From positions 4,030,001 to 4,094,000 of the forward strand of contig NC_063150.1 of assembly GCF_020921035.1 (NCBI RefSeq): a stretch of 64,000 bases of DNA, in the 5' to 3' direction. The position numbers and the translations under genes were made by a program. Source of the stretch: Rhodamnia argentea. Its lineage: Eukaryota > Streptophyta > Magnoliopsida > Myrtales > Myrtaceae. How positions within the stretch are numbered: the first letter of the stretch is position 1; each line of letters opens with the position of its first letter. Positions 52,274 through 63,088 of this stretch are shown one piece after another. Under the pieces are notes generated by a model. That model was given only the letters and a program-made list of their open reading frames with translations. It did no database searches and was not told the DNA's origin.

Positions 52274-54058
52274 ATGGACGTGGTACTGAGTTCAGGACAC
52301 AGAATGCCGACAATCGGGTTTGGAACATTCGCGATCCCCCTGCCACCACCCGACGTGCTGACATCCATATTCCTCGAGGCCATCGAAGCGGGGTACCGCC
52401 ACTTCGACACGGCATCGTCCTACGGCACCGAAGAGGCGCTCGGCCGAGCTGTGGCTGATGCCCTGGACCGAGGGCTCATCGAGAGCCGCAGCCACATCTT
52501 CATCACCACCAAGCTCTGGTGCACCGACGCTCACCCGGATCTCGTTCTTCCCGCTCTCAAGAAGTCTCTCCAGTAAGTATTTGCTAATTGGCCTTATGAT
52601 CTCCTCCTACTTTTTTTTCACTTGACACTCTATGCAGTTCTCGTAACACCTATCTCGCCAAATATTTTTGAAGACCACACCAGAATTTATTTCATGGGAG
52701 CAACGAAAATCATTAGTTTTCACTTTGATTTATAATAATCTGTTGCGTGCATTAATTTTTTTTTCCAATCTTTCCTCCATGTCATTTTAGCGCTTTTGTT
52801 GGGTTTAGTCAGGTTGTGTTCATGTTGCTTTTTTCTTTTGTTTGGCACTTGGTGTATTGTTGATTATATAGGAGGCTAGGGTTAGAGTATGTGGATCTGT
52901 ATCTCATCCACTGGCCAGCGAGAGTGAAGGAGGGAACCGAGGGGTTCGATTTCAAGGGCAAAATGTTGCCATTTGACATGGAAGGGACATGGGAGGCCAT
53001 GGAAGAGTGCTCCAAGCTGGGCTTGGCCAAGTCCATTGGAGTCAGCAATTTTGGCACCAAGAAGCTCTCTCAACTCCTCATGCGTGCCACAATTCCTCCT
53101 GCTGTTAACCAGGTAAAGGAAGAATCGATCATTCTAGTTTGATCTTTGAGTCGAAAGAGGTACCAAATCAAGATTTTCTTCAAGATTTATTACTTTTTCT
53201 TTGTGGGTCAATCATGATTTAGGTGGAGATGAATCTGGCGTGGCAACAAGCGAAGGTGAGGGAGTATTGTCGCAAGAAGGGAATACATGTGAGTGCCTGG
53301 TCTCCTTTGGGAGCAAATGGAGCTGCTTGGGGTTCATTAGCGGTCATGGAAAGTCCTCTGCTTAAGGAGATTGCTGTTGTCGGAGGAAAGACTGTGGCTC
53401 AGGTGATTTGTTATTTTCAGATCTTCTTTGGGTCTTGTGTTCCTTTTTTGAAGCTAGACATAGGTAAACCCTGGTCAAAATGAATAACATCATGCTGAGA
53501 GCAAATCCCATGAGGCATCCCACGAATAGAACAAAAGTCGAATGTTTCGACATTTTCATATCGGGAGCGAAGCCTGTAATCTTGCTCATTGGTTGTTGGA
53601 AGAAGGAAATTTGGAATTGATATTCATTACATATCTTGAAGGATTACATAATATTTATAGACCCTTCAGATAACTAGAACAATTAAAACTATCTTGAAAA
53701 CAAGCAACAATAAGTAAACATAATTTCCTAGATAATAATTTCCAAGACTCCAATTCACAAGATGAGCTTGGGTTACGAAAAGTCTTTTTCATTTCCAACA
53801 TTGGTTAAATCAAAATGTATCCATATGCAGGTTGCACTGAGATGGATATATGAGCAAGGGTCGAGCTTCATTGTGAAGAGCTTCAACAAGGACAGAATGA
53901 GAGGGAACCTGCAAATTTTCGGATGGGAACTTAGCCCGGAGGATTTGGAGAGGGTGAAGCTGGAGATCCCGCAGAAAAGAGGATTTGCAGGAGAGTTCTA
54001 CATTTCTGAAGATGGGCCTTACAAGTCGGGGGATGAGCTCTGGGACGGAGATGCTTGA
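52274..54058 (+). CDS. Aldo-keto reductase, AKR4 family (gene A, 315 aa)
   Basis: NADPH-dependent carbonyl reductase of the plant AKR4 group (methylecgonone reductase, chalcone/deoxychalcone reductase and codeinone reductase relatives); the substrate cannot be read from sequence. Exons: 52274-52572, 52872-53112, 53223-53402, 53831-54058; phases agree. The catalytic tetrad is complete: Asp45 and Tyr50 ([12 protein letters not shown]), Lys80 (ITTKLWC), His113 (YLIHWPA). Other family blocks are [29 protein letters not shown], and the cofactor-binding [11 protein letters not shown] near 256-266. It ends GDELWDGDA. The start [18 protein letters not shown] is the first Met and fits the family. A TATA-like TTAAATATC lies about 125 bp upstream. 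Intron 3 (428 bp) seems to contain an LTR-like fragment. It is the first member of a four-copy cluster. Confidence 0.95.
53590..53760 (-). mobile_element. Possible copia-type LTR fragment in AKR gene A intron 3
   Basis: Read on the minus strand it has CTATAAATATTATGTAATCC followed by an AATGAATATCAATTCC segment, an arrangement common in R regions of plant copia LTRs. No paired repeat or target duplication was found, so this is tentative. Confidence 0.3.
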
Positions 54059-55860
54059 CGATCCCCCACTTCATTTTTTCACAAAACTTACAAATGTGTT
54101 TGCAATCGTCTGTGAGTCGAACAAGGTGTTTGCAACAATTTGTTTGAGAACATTACATACAGATTTCGTTTGTCAGGATGTGAATCCTCTCTGAATTTGA
54201 AATGAAATAAGACGATAACTTGTGGGGATCGTTACGCATCATTCAAATGGACATGTAAACCACCGAGGGAAAAAAATTGCAGATAAAATTTTTGTAAAAG
54301 TTATGAAAAATTTGGAAATAAACAATAATCCAAATAAGTATTTTTAAGTTACTCAAAAGGGTTGGTAACTCAACGTTATAAGGAAATTTAATTGATGAGA
54401 GAAAAGTTGTTGAGTGAAATTAATTTAGGTTAATAATCTCTAAAAGAGTTAGTTAATGTAATACTATCAAGGCAAATAAAAAGTAGTTGTTTCATAGAAA
54501 TGTTGATAAATCAAAAAATAATTAAGTTTGCATAAGTGGCTTATTAAGTCAAAATTATTTGGTAATAACATAACGAAATAAGTGCACTAGAAGTCTTAAA
54601 ACTTGTCACGAAAGACTGGCCGAGTACTACAACTTTCAAAAAATGCAATCAAAATCTAAAACTTGTCAAATTACTGTAATTAAGTCATTCGATTAACTCT
54701 GTCCACGAATTGACTAACTCCATCCATGTTAGGTCAATTCATGTCGATTCACTTTGCTGGCAAGACAATTTGTATTAAACATTGCCATGTTGGATTCGGC
54801 TACACATATTGGTGGTAGCATTGGAATGATAGTTTTTTTTTTCTATTAACAAAAGTGGAACTCAAGTGATTGGTCGAAAAATTTTGATACTGAAGTAAGC
54901 GATGTAAAAAATTATGGTACTTCTAATGCTCTTTTGCCTCTCCAACCATCTCTCTTTAGTTTGGCTATGTCTGTAGTGAAATACTTTAGTTCGTGCTCTC
55001 GATAATGGGTGAAGCTGATTTATTTCTTTATTTTATCATTACTTCAAATGTTAATGTCTTTATATGATTACGTGTTACTATACTATTAGATATGATCATG
55101 TACTTTAGTATATGTTTTTGAGCTAGATGATGACTGTGTTAATAGCTAAAATTACGATAATTATCTTAAAGAGGATTTTTTTTTTCGAGAAAAATGGGGC
55201 AATACAGGGCATCTTGAAACCTATGTGATGGGTTTTATAATAGAAAACGGACGACCTTTTTCTGCTCCTCTCTCAAAACACAAAATCGGTGGACAAATGC
55301 TCTCAGGCTACATCAAACTCTTAATCTGTGGGAATCGAAGAATGTTCTATAGCGCGACATATCTATGGAACTAACATATTTCAGATTTCAAGTCCCAAAA
55401 TGGTCGAAATAGCCTATACCATAGGATTGAGGTTTTGAAAATTTGGTTCTAATACCAATAAGGTGCGGTCCAAGGTAATGCAAATACCACAACCGCCCTG
55501 GAACCCGTGCACTCGTAAACTGTATTGATGCCAAGCTACAACTTCATAAAATTTGCGTACTCTTAAAACTACATTTTTTAAACATGTATCCAGAAACATT
55601 ATTCACTTTGACCCCACAAGATTCTTCGAATAACCATTTGACTCTAATCGATCTTAGAAAAACCAAGTTGTTTTTTCACAAGTAACAAGCCCAAGTTGAT
55701 TAAAAAAAATTCCTTTGCATTGAATAACTAAACATTGAGGTATTTGGTTCATGAAATTTGATTTTTGTGTGATTATGATCTCTAATTTCCTTTGCATTGA
55801 ATACAGTCATAAATTTTAAGACTTAAATTTCAAATGTATTACAGATTTAGTTGCCTCAAC
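54059..55860. other. Intergenic, AKR gene A 3' flank
   Basis: AT-rich, no gene recognised. Words near 55040-55120 (CTTTATATGATTACGTGTTA...GTACTTTAGTATATG) recur in diverged form near 61300-61365, suggesting duplicated flanking DNA. Confidence 0.5.
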
Positions 55861-56240
55861 GGAGCTTGCCTGGATGGCACGAGCAAAGGAGCCATCGCCC
55901 TCTTGTGTAGAGATAGCCACAGGCGCCTAGGCAACGATTTTGCTCATTCATTTAAGGCGGCATGGACAGCACAGGCGGAGGCATGAGTGCTACCGAAGCC
56001 CTAGAGTTCCTCAAGTCTCGACCTGAAGAGGATATGGAAGTAGAAACATATCACGTTGATTCGATAATCTGCCTTTCAAATACGGGGCAGGTCACTTGGG
56101 AGTTGGACGCACTTATCAGCGAAACCCACAGTCCGTTGAAGCCCTTATCGAAGCCGAAAGTGGCCCACGTAAGTAGAGAGACTAACAGAGTAGTTGATTG
56201 GGTTGTGAAAGCCCATAAAAAGAAATCGTCAACCGAGTAA
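55861..56240 (+). pseudogene. LINE-derived RNase H domain, broken
   Basis: Two frames together show the RNase H-like end of plant LINE ORF2. The first (frame of 55861) reads GACLDGTSKGAIALLCRDSH...FAHSFKAAW and stops. The second (through 56240) reads SATEALEFLKSRPEED ... VTWELDALISE ... VSRETNRVVDWVVKAHKK. A frameshift near 55980 separates them, and no reverse transcriptase part remains upstream. It is followed by a LINE-like tail (AATAAATGAATAT then T/A tracts near 56330-56352). Confidence 0.8.
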
Positions 56241-56439
56241 ATGGGTGCTCTATCGCCCTCTGGACATTGAGATTTACTTTGTTTTGAAGTTTGTGGAATG
56301 TATTCACGAACTCTATCATAATAAATGAATATATTTTTTTTTTACAAAAAAAAGTACAAATATTTTGTAACAACGCCTTTGCTTCTGACCGCACGCAAGA
56401 ATAGTGAAAAAATTTCCATGACAACGAGGGCGGCTTTAT

Positions 56440-56911
56440 AAAATCTGTCTTACATTGCACATGATCTTTATTAAAAGCCCAAGCCAACTATAATATATAA
56501 ACACGACTTTGCATTTTCTTATTCTTGATATTAATATGAAGATTCTTGATACTAACATATAAAATCTGTCTTACATTGCACATGATCTTTATCAAAAGCC
56601 CAAGTCAACTATAATATATAAACACGACTTTGCATTTTCTTATTCTTGATATTAATATGAAGATTCTTGATATTAACATATAAAATCTGTCTTACATTGC
56701 ACATGATCTTTATCAAAAGCCCAAGCCAACTATAATATATAAACACGACTTTGCATTTTCTTATTCTTGATATTAATATGAAGATTCTTGATATTAACAT
56801 ATAAAATCTGTCTTACATTGCACATGATCTATATCAAAAGCCCAAGTCAACTATAATATATAAACACGACTTTGCATTTTCTTATTCTTGATATTAATAT
56901 TAAGATTCCTT
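56440..56911. repeat. Tandem array, 121-bp unit, 3.9 copies
   Basis: AAAATCTGTCTTACATTGCA begins at 56440, 56561, 56682 and 56803, exactly 121 bp apart; copies differ at only a few bases (e.g. GATACTAAC/GATATTAAC, AGCCAAC/AGTCAAC). Each unit includes CAACTATAATATATAAACAC, a TATA-like motif. The last unit merges into single-copy sequence resembling it (AACTATAACGTATAAAAGG at 56937), which is the presumed promoter of the broken AKR psi-B. Confidence 0.93.
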
Positions 56912-56944
56912 CAAACAACCTCTCCCTTCAAGTCAACTATAACG

Positions 56945-56952
56945 TATAAAAG
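56945..56952 (+). promoter_or_regulatory. TATA box of AKR psi-B
   Basis: TATAAAAG about 155 bp upstream of the psi-B ATG. The following leader (TTCATTTTCTTCTGCTTGAT ... TTCCTTCAAACAACC, then a CT run at 57061-57085) parallels the leader of intact gene B (TTCATTTTCTTCCGCTCG ... CATTCCTTCTCATAAAACC, then a CT run). Confidence 0.6.
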
Positions 56953-57285
56953 GACTCTCCATTTTCTTGGGCTTGATTTCATTTTCTTCTGCTTGATATT
57001 AGCATTAGTGTTCCTTCAAACAACCTTTGCCTCCACATTTTCTCTCACTAGATCTCCACCCTCTCTCTCTCTCTCTCTCTCTCTCTTAGAGAACAGAATC
57101 AGCATGCACGATGTCGTAGTCTGAGAAGTAGTGCTAAGCTTGGGTGAGAGAATGCCACTGATCGGCATGGGCTGCGTAGCGAGCTCTCCGCCACCGCCGC
57201 CGGATGTGTTGGGTACCGCCACTTTGACACGACGGCATTGTACGACTCCAAGGAGGCACTCAGCTGAGCTGTGGCCGAGGCCCCG

Positions 57286-58417
57286 TGTTGAGTCTAGCAA
57301 TATCACCTAGAGAGGGGGTGAATAGGTGATATGAACGATTTTGAAACTTAATGCGGAATAAAAATAATTTCAAAACACAATCTGAATAAGATTAGTAAGA
57401 AGACGTGTGAGTAATTTAAAGCACAATAAAATGAGTTTAGGGAAGAGAAGAATACACGCAACGATTATAGTGGTTCAGCTTGTTAGGCCTACGTCCACTC
57501 TCCCATGATGACGATCGATTGGCTGGATTCCACTACAATGAATCAAAAGAGGTTACAAGAGATTATCACACTCAAATGCTCTTACAAAACCTCTCAGAAA
57601 TAATATACTTAACTCTCGAAAATAAGTATGTGAATCTGAATAATTCAAGCACTTCTGAAATTATATGTTTCGATCTTCTCTCTTGGTCACCATAAATCTT
57701 CTTTTATACTCCTTTGCTTCCAAACTAGCCGTTGGACAATCTTTCAAAGGCTTGCTCTTCGATCATGGATTGGACGTCATCAATCGTGATTGAACGAGAC
57801 CGTATCTCAGAAGATATGGTAACCGTTGGAGTAGAATCTGAACTCTTTAGATTCAATCACCTATACAACTAAATCATCGGTTTCCAAAAGTAGAGTTAAT
57901 TCAAGTAATCAATAATTCTTATTCTTGGAAGGTAATATCCAATTGTAAATATTCTCCAGATCCGATTGAAAAAGAACTTGTCAATCAAATAATACAAACT
58001 TCCATACAATATACCGCCAATATCAAAAACCCGCCAAACGTAGGTCTTCAGAATCTGTTTGAAAGATATTGCAGAATCCGAACATTATTCAGAAGCAGCC
58101 TTCAGAAGTAGAGGCTCTCCGAATCTAAACAGACTTAGGAACAGTACCTCTGAGCTTCAATAAAGTCCTTGCTGACATGTCACATAAATCTTCAAAACGA
58201 CAGGTCTTGAGAGATAGTAACATTCTCCATCTAAAGGACTTAAGAAGCAAATACATGACAACTATCACTTGAGTCTGAATGTCAATTTTGGATCAATATA
58301 AGCTTTTGTTCACATGTTCATCCTGCAATGAAAAGTTAATAAACATTATACAGATTCTTTCTGAATAAGGATAGTTTTGTCAGAATCAAAATATTCAGAA
58401 GTAGAGTTTTCTCAACA
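57286..58417. mobile_element. Solo LTR (1132 bp) inserted in exon 1 of AKR psi-B
   Basis: Begins TGTTGAGTCTAGCAAT and ends TTTTCTCAACA (TGTTGA/TCAACA termini). It is flanked by CCCCG (57281-57285) and CCTCG (58418-58422), a 5-bp target duplication with one change. Joining the flanks restores the order of AKR exon 1. There is no internal coding, so recombination between LTRs has removed the body. The CACCTAGAGAGGGGGTGAAT and TATAGTGGTTCAGC...CCTACGTCCACTC stretches resemble LTRs of the SIRE/Maximus copia group; orientation is therefore probably +. Confidence 0.88.
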
Positions 58418-58899
58418 CCTCGGACGGGGGGCTCATCGAGAGCTGCAACAATATCTTCATCACCACCAAGCTCCGGTGCACCGAGGCCCATCCCGATCTT
58501 GTTGTTCCTGCCCTCAAGAACTCTCTCGAATAAATTCATCAATTTGGCTTCTCTCCACCTCTTTTTATACCATGACATTACAGTTCTATATAAAAAGACA
58601 GATTATATATAATTTATTCATTATTGTTATATCCGCATCGAGATTTCGCGAGAAAAGATGTTTTATGCAATGGGTTAATCGCCGTTTAGGTGGAGATGAA
58701 TGTGGCATGGCAACAAAAGAAGCTGAGAGGATATTGCAAAGAGAAGGGAATACATGTGAGCAGTAAACCAAGTAAGAACGCAAAAAAGGAAAAAGAAAAG
58801 GGAAAAAAGGAAAAAAGCAAAGAAGGAAAACAGAAAAATAAATGAAAAACTCGTTAAAAATATTTGAATATAATTAAAAATTATCCAAGCTAGTGTCGG

Positions 58900-59090
58900 T
58901 CCTTCCACGAAAGGACAATCGGCATCCACGTGAGTAGTTTCCAGGAAAAATTATATGGATGGACTCAATTTGCAACACATAAAAAGGTTTAAGACTCAAT
59001 TGGTAAAAAATAAAAAAAAAATAGGATTGAATTGACAAAAGTGCACTATATTTAGGACTTTTTGGATAATTTTCCCAGAATGGATAGGCC
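58900..59090. mobile_element. Family A MITE, right-end fragment (copy 5)
   Basis: AAAGGTTTAAGACTCAATTG, GGATTGAATTGACAAAAGTG and TTTAGGACTTTTTGGATAAT match the right arm of family A. It lies in the former intron between psi-B exon 3 and 4 remains. Confidence 0.65.
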
Positions 59091-59358
59091 AGTTACCGTC
59101 CTTATTCATACATAAAAGGGCCAAAAAAAATCTTTAGTCATGATTTATTTCCAATATAGATGTTTGTATGTGTTTGCATTATGAATATTGTTTTACAATG
59201 CGTGGACAGATATATCAGTATAAAAGTTGCACTGCGATGGATCCATAGGATTGAACAAGGAGAAAACGAGTGAGGAGCTGCAAATCTCGAAGAGAAGAGG
59301 ATATTGCAGGAGAGACTTTCATTTTTGAAGACGGGCCATTCAAGTCACTATGAGCTCT

Positions 59359-61711
59359 AAATACCCTTACAAGATCTTGCATAACAACTTCATATTAAAT
59401 TCCTCGTGCGTTGCAATTATATAGGAACTGAACCTGATGTTTTCAAGAATAAGTTTGAGAATAATGTGATGTTTTGTCAAAGGATCGATCCTCTGAATTT
59501 TTTTTTTCCCTTCTTGTTGTGTTCTCTTAAGTATGTAAGTTGTATCGGATCTCAACACTTTTGGAGGTGTACTATAGACAAGACCGGGAACCTTTTTTTG
59601 CAAGCGTGCCAAGATGCTTTACATCAAAATCCTAATGTCAAAGGTTTTGTCAACAGATATTCCTGATGCACTTAGACATAATTTATAGGGTCTCGCTAGC
59701 ATGACAGCGTGATAATATATCGGTGGAATACTAGGTATAAGATCAGAAATTGGTCCTATCATGATTGCCATTCACATTACTTGTGGTTGAGATTACATCG
59801 CTATCTTGTTACCTCGTCAGCTTCTTAAATCCCTACTTTATAAAGGAGATTCAAACTTGAAAGCATTAATCACACGTGTAATGAGAATAAGTAGAACATT
59901 AAAACAAGTCTAATATACATCTTTAATTTTGCTTAACAAGAAACCTGGAGCTCTCATTAACAAATTTTCATAAAAATGGATTTCCAGCTAATCTTGGGGA
60001 CGCTAATTAGATGACCCCAATAAAAATGTTACGATTTTATGGAAGCCTTAATTGCACATAAAACGAAAAGAATTGTACAGTTAAGTCACGTTGAAAGATG
60101 CTTGAAGCCGAGGTTCGGTCACATACGTATTCAAATAACTTCCGGAACCCGACAATCTTCATCCAATGGATATTCCGAATAAGTTTTCGGTTCCACAAGT
60201 TTACTCTTTTCTTTTAACAAAAGGATATTTCAAATACCAATATTTATATACGGCGCTCATTTTAACACCAATATATTTTTTTTAATCTTGAAAAATGATT
60301 ATGTAAGTGCAAACTCAGGTGAGTTTGCCCGAATTTCTTGTCATTTGCACCAAAGTGATTTTTTTTTTCTCATAGTTGGCACTAAAGTAATTATTTTTTT
60401 GGATAACTTAAGTGCCAATTTTTTTGAAAAATGATTATTTAAGTGCCAACTCTAGTGACGTCGCCGAAATTTCTTGCTATTGGCACTAAAATGATCGTGT
60501 TTTCTTCGATTTGGCTCTAAAGTGATCGTTTTTTGGATCACTTAATTGTTAATTTTTTGAAAAATGATTATTTAAGTGCCAACTTTGATGAGGTCGTCGG
60601 AATTTCTCGACATTGGTGCTAAATTGATCGTTTTTTTTTTCGATTTGACACTTAAGTGATTCCAAAAAAAAAAATATTGGCACCAAAGTTAGCGCCGTAC
60701 ACAAATATTGGCACTTGAGGTGTCTTGTGCCCTTTTCTTTCTTTAAACTGTGTAATTGTATGAAAGGAACAAAAACATTTATAATTTACATATGACAGTC
60801 AAGCGCAACTGTGTGGTGATCTCTCTTGCGGATGGTGATAAACCGCCCACCTTTGTTCGTTCTATGTTCCAATCTGTATGAACCGAACCTCGTGTTTTTC
60901 ACTGTCACAATCTCTTCTATTACCCTCTGTGTGGGAAATGGCAAGTAGGGAGGGAGGGGAAAAAGAGAGAGAGAAAATTCAAGGTAAATTAGGTAATTGG
61001 GTCGGGTCTGGAGGCGGGTCTCAACAACGAAGTCATCGACGAACCGAGCCGGCTATATATTGACGCATGCACCTATGTCAAAATGGACAGAGAAACCGAA
61101 AAAATTTGAACGGACGGCTTTGACTTCAACGAGCCACCCCACCTGAAGGTACCAAGATTTGCGCAGTCAAAATTCAAAATATTCTAAAAGTATGTCACAT
61201 GGAATTCAAGGCCCCTTGTTGTAGAACTAGAAAAGCACATTCATGAAAAATAAAATATTTATTAGATACTATTAGATATCTATTTCTTTATTTCTAGACG
61301 TTACTATCTTTTTATGATCATGTGTCTCAGTGCAATTTAATATGATAATGTATTTTAATATACACTAAAAAAAATGGCAAATGACTTTTTATTTAATTGG
61401 GTAAGTCCGTAAATTCGAAATTTTGTCGAGTTGTATAAGTAAAAGTTAATAAGTTTGTACGAAAATCGCAAAGCAATTATGCAAGTATTGAAAAGTTGTG
61501 GGACGTTGTCTTGGCAGAAGGTGGGTCATTGTCAACATTTGCGCAGTCAAAATTCAAATTACGTGTCAAAGACGGACTTCCCAAACCCTAGAATATATTT
61601 CCACCACGTTTTAAAAATGGATGTCTATCTCTTCTCGTTTACTTGTATTCCCGCGTACATCACACGCTCACGCAACAGACACAGACACATCCCGTCGCAC
61701 GAGGGACAACG
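59359..61711. other. Intergenic between psi-B and psi-A
   Basis: No gene recognised. It holds the 133-bp repeats at 60290-60690. From about 61055 (TTGACGCATGCACCTATGTC) and 61530-61710 it carries sequence homologous to the gene A promoter and leader (compare 52072-52270: TTGACGCATGCATATACGTC; GTCAAAGACAGACTCCC). Confidence 0.55.
60290..60690. repeat. Diverged tandem repeat, unit about 133-136 bp, three copies
   Basis: GAAAAATGATTAT begins at 60290, 60426 and 60559. Each is followed by AAGTGC(C)AA, a G(A)GT-rich segment, GAATTTCTxG/GAAATTTCTTG, CATTGG and CACTAAAGTGATCG-like words. The whole block is very T-rich; the words AGTGCCAA/TTGGCACT are mutually inverted, so it can also fold back. Confidence 0.75.
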
Positions 61712-62270
61712 ATGGAAGTTGTACTGAGCTCAGGACACAGGATGCCGTTGATCGGGTTCGGGACGTTGACGATGCCTCTGCCACCGCACGACGTGTCGAC
61801 TTCCGCTTACCTGTGCGTCATCAGGCCAGGTACCGCCATTTCGACACTGCGTCCCAGTATGGCACGGACGAGCCGTTTGGCCGATCTGTTACCGAAGCTG
61901 TTAGGATACACATGTGAGTTGTGTTAGAGAAGTCATATATCAGATAATTGATGTGGTGTTGAGCTATTAATATGTTTTAGTTGGTCTACAACTCATTGGC
62001 TTAAGCTTTTGAATAAAGATGAGTTTAATTGGATATATTGACAAGCTCGGATTTGAACTTCCTATTAGTGATCTCTCCCTAGGTGAAAGTATCGGACTTT
62101 TGCTACGCATTCCCAACAAAAGCTGTGAAGCACGGCCTCATCAAGAGCCGTGACGAGATCTTCATCACCACCAAGCTCGGGTGCGGTGACGCCCATCCGG
62201 ACCTCATCGTTCCCGCCCTCAAGAACTCCCATCCGGATCTCATTGTTCCCGTCCTCAAGAACTCTCTCAA
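61712..62270 (+). pseudogene. AKR pseudogene psi-A (A-type, exon 1 only)
   Basis: The start [18 protein letters not shown] matches gene A ([18 protein letters not shown]), as does the leader. A frameshift near 61825 moves the continuation to another frame ([20 protein letters not shown]). About 200 bp of unrelated DNA (roughly 61905-62127, with LTR-like GGCTTAAGCTTTTG) interrupts exon 1. It resumes with [19 protein letters not shown] 36-bp unit (62194-62229, 62230-62265) is duplicated in tandem, doubling [12 protein letters not shown]. The exon 1 donor GT (62271) is kept but exons 2-4 are absent before gene B. Non-functional. Confidence 0.88.
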
Positions 62271-62988
62271 GTAATTAATCATACCTAGGGGGCCGACTGT
62301 TTGAAGGAAAACTGTTTTTGGGAAATTATTTTTCGACTTTCCAATTTTGGATGATAGAAAATTAATTGTTCTCGGGAAAACTTTTTTCACAAACTAAAAA
62401 CGACAAACTTAGATTGAGGACCAGACCAGTGTTGCAGCCCTTGCCTTGTGGCTAGCAAGGGTCGTCGATAGCAAATGGAAGACTCACTAAGGCTGTTTAA
62501 GTTAGATTTCTCGGATTAGCTCCCGGAAAGAGCTAGCCCAACAGAAGCAAGACCGACCTCGGAAACTCCGCATCTCCGACTTGAAAGAGTTAGTTGCCCA
62601 TCTCCCATAGTCTTGGATTCCGCTGTCCCTTTGCGCTACGACTAAGTAGGCCGGATTTCACAAAATTAAAAAGGAAAAGAAAGAAAGAAAAAATAAAAAA
62701 ATAAAAAACATATAAATTATAAATTGTCCAATTTTTTTTTTAAAAAAATAACGTGTTTATGACTCACTTAATATAATTAGATAAGTCATTTATGGCATAT
62801 TTAAATTTCATTCAAAACTCATTAAATTGTTAGGTAGCCCGTTTATGGCTAAGCTTGTTTTCAAAATTTAAGCCAATCAATTTAATACTCACACTATTAA
62901 ATACGAGTTAAAATCTGGGCTCCGTACCTATTTTGCTACGAAGAGACTTTCCATCTTTTTATGCTCGAGTTCATTTTCTTCCGCTCGT

Positions 62989-62996
62989 TATAAATA
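62989..62996 (+). promoter_or_regulatory. TATA box of AKR gene B
   Basis: TATAAATA 93 bp upstream of the gene B ATG, followed by a leader ending in a CT run (63050-63073). Position and context are right for a plant core promoter. Confidence 0.65.
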
Positions 62997-63049
62997 CGAG
63001 CATTCCTTCTCATAAAACCGTCAAAGAATCCTTCCGACATCTTACACTT

Positions 63050-63073
63050 CTCTCTCTCTCTCTCTCTCTCTCT
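63050..63073. repeat. (CT)n run in the AKR gene B leader
   Basis: Pure CT run ending 15 bp before the ATG; psi-B has the equivalent run at 57061-57085, and gene A lacks it. Confidence 0.9.
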
Positions 63074-63088
63074 GAACACAGAGCACCA

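Larger units (their letters stand above)
57104..59358 (+). pseudogene. AKR pseudogene psi-B (B-type), split by a solo LTR
   Basis: Exon 1 remains: 57104-57285 (MHDVVV, stop at codon 7, then [16 protein letters not shown]; the segment equivalent to [10 protein letters not shown] is deleted; GYRHFDTTALYDSKEA) and 58423-58532 ([20 protein letters not shown] ... VPALKNSLE). Exon 3 remains at 58690-58765 ([20 protein letters not shown]); exon 4 remains at 59226-59358 (VALRWIH... with internal stops). Exon 2 is gone. The N-terminus with VVVxEVVLS and the CT-rich leader tie it to gene B rather than A. Multiple stops and deletions make it non-functional. Confidence 0.9.
62271..63088. other. Intergenic, gene B promoter region
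   Basis: Left half (62290-62760) looks like a degenerate MITE (GGAAAACTGTTTTTGGGAAA; a short GC-rich core at 62435-62470). Right half is the gene B promoter and leader. No gene seen. Confidence 0.55.

Noticed and set aside
56609-56800. 63-codon minus-strand frame with internally repeated peptide
   Set aside because: Translation of the 121-bp tandem array.
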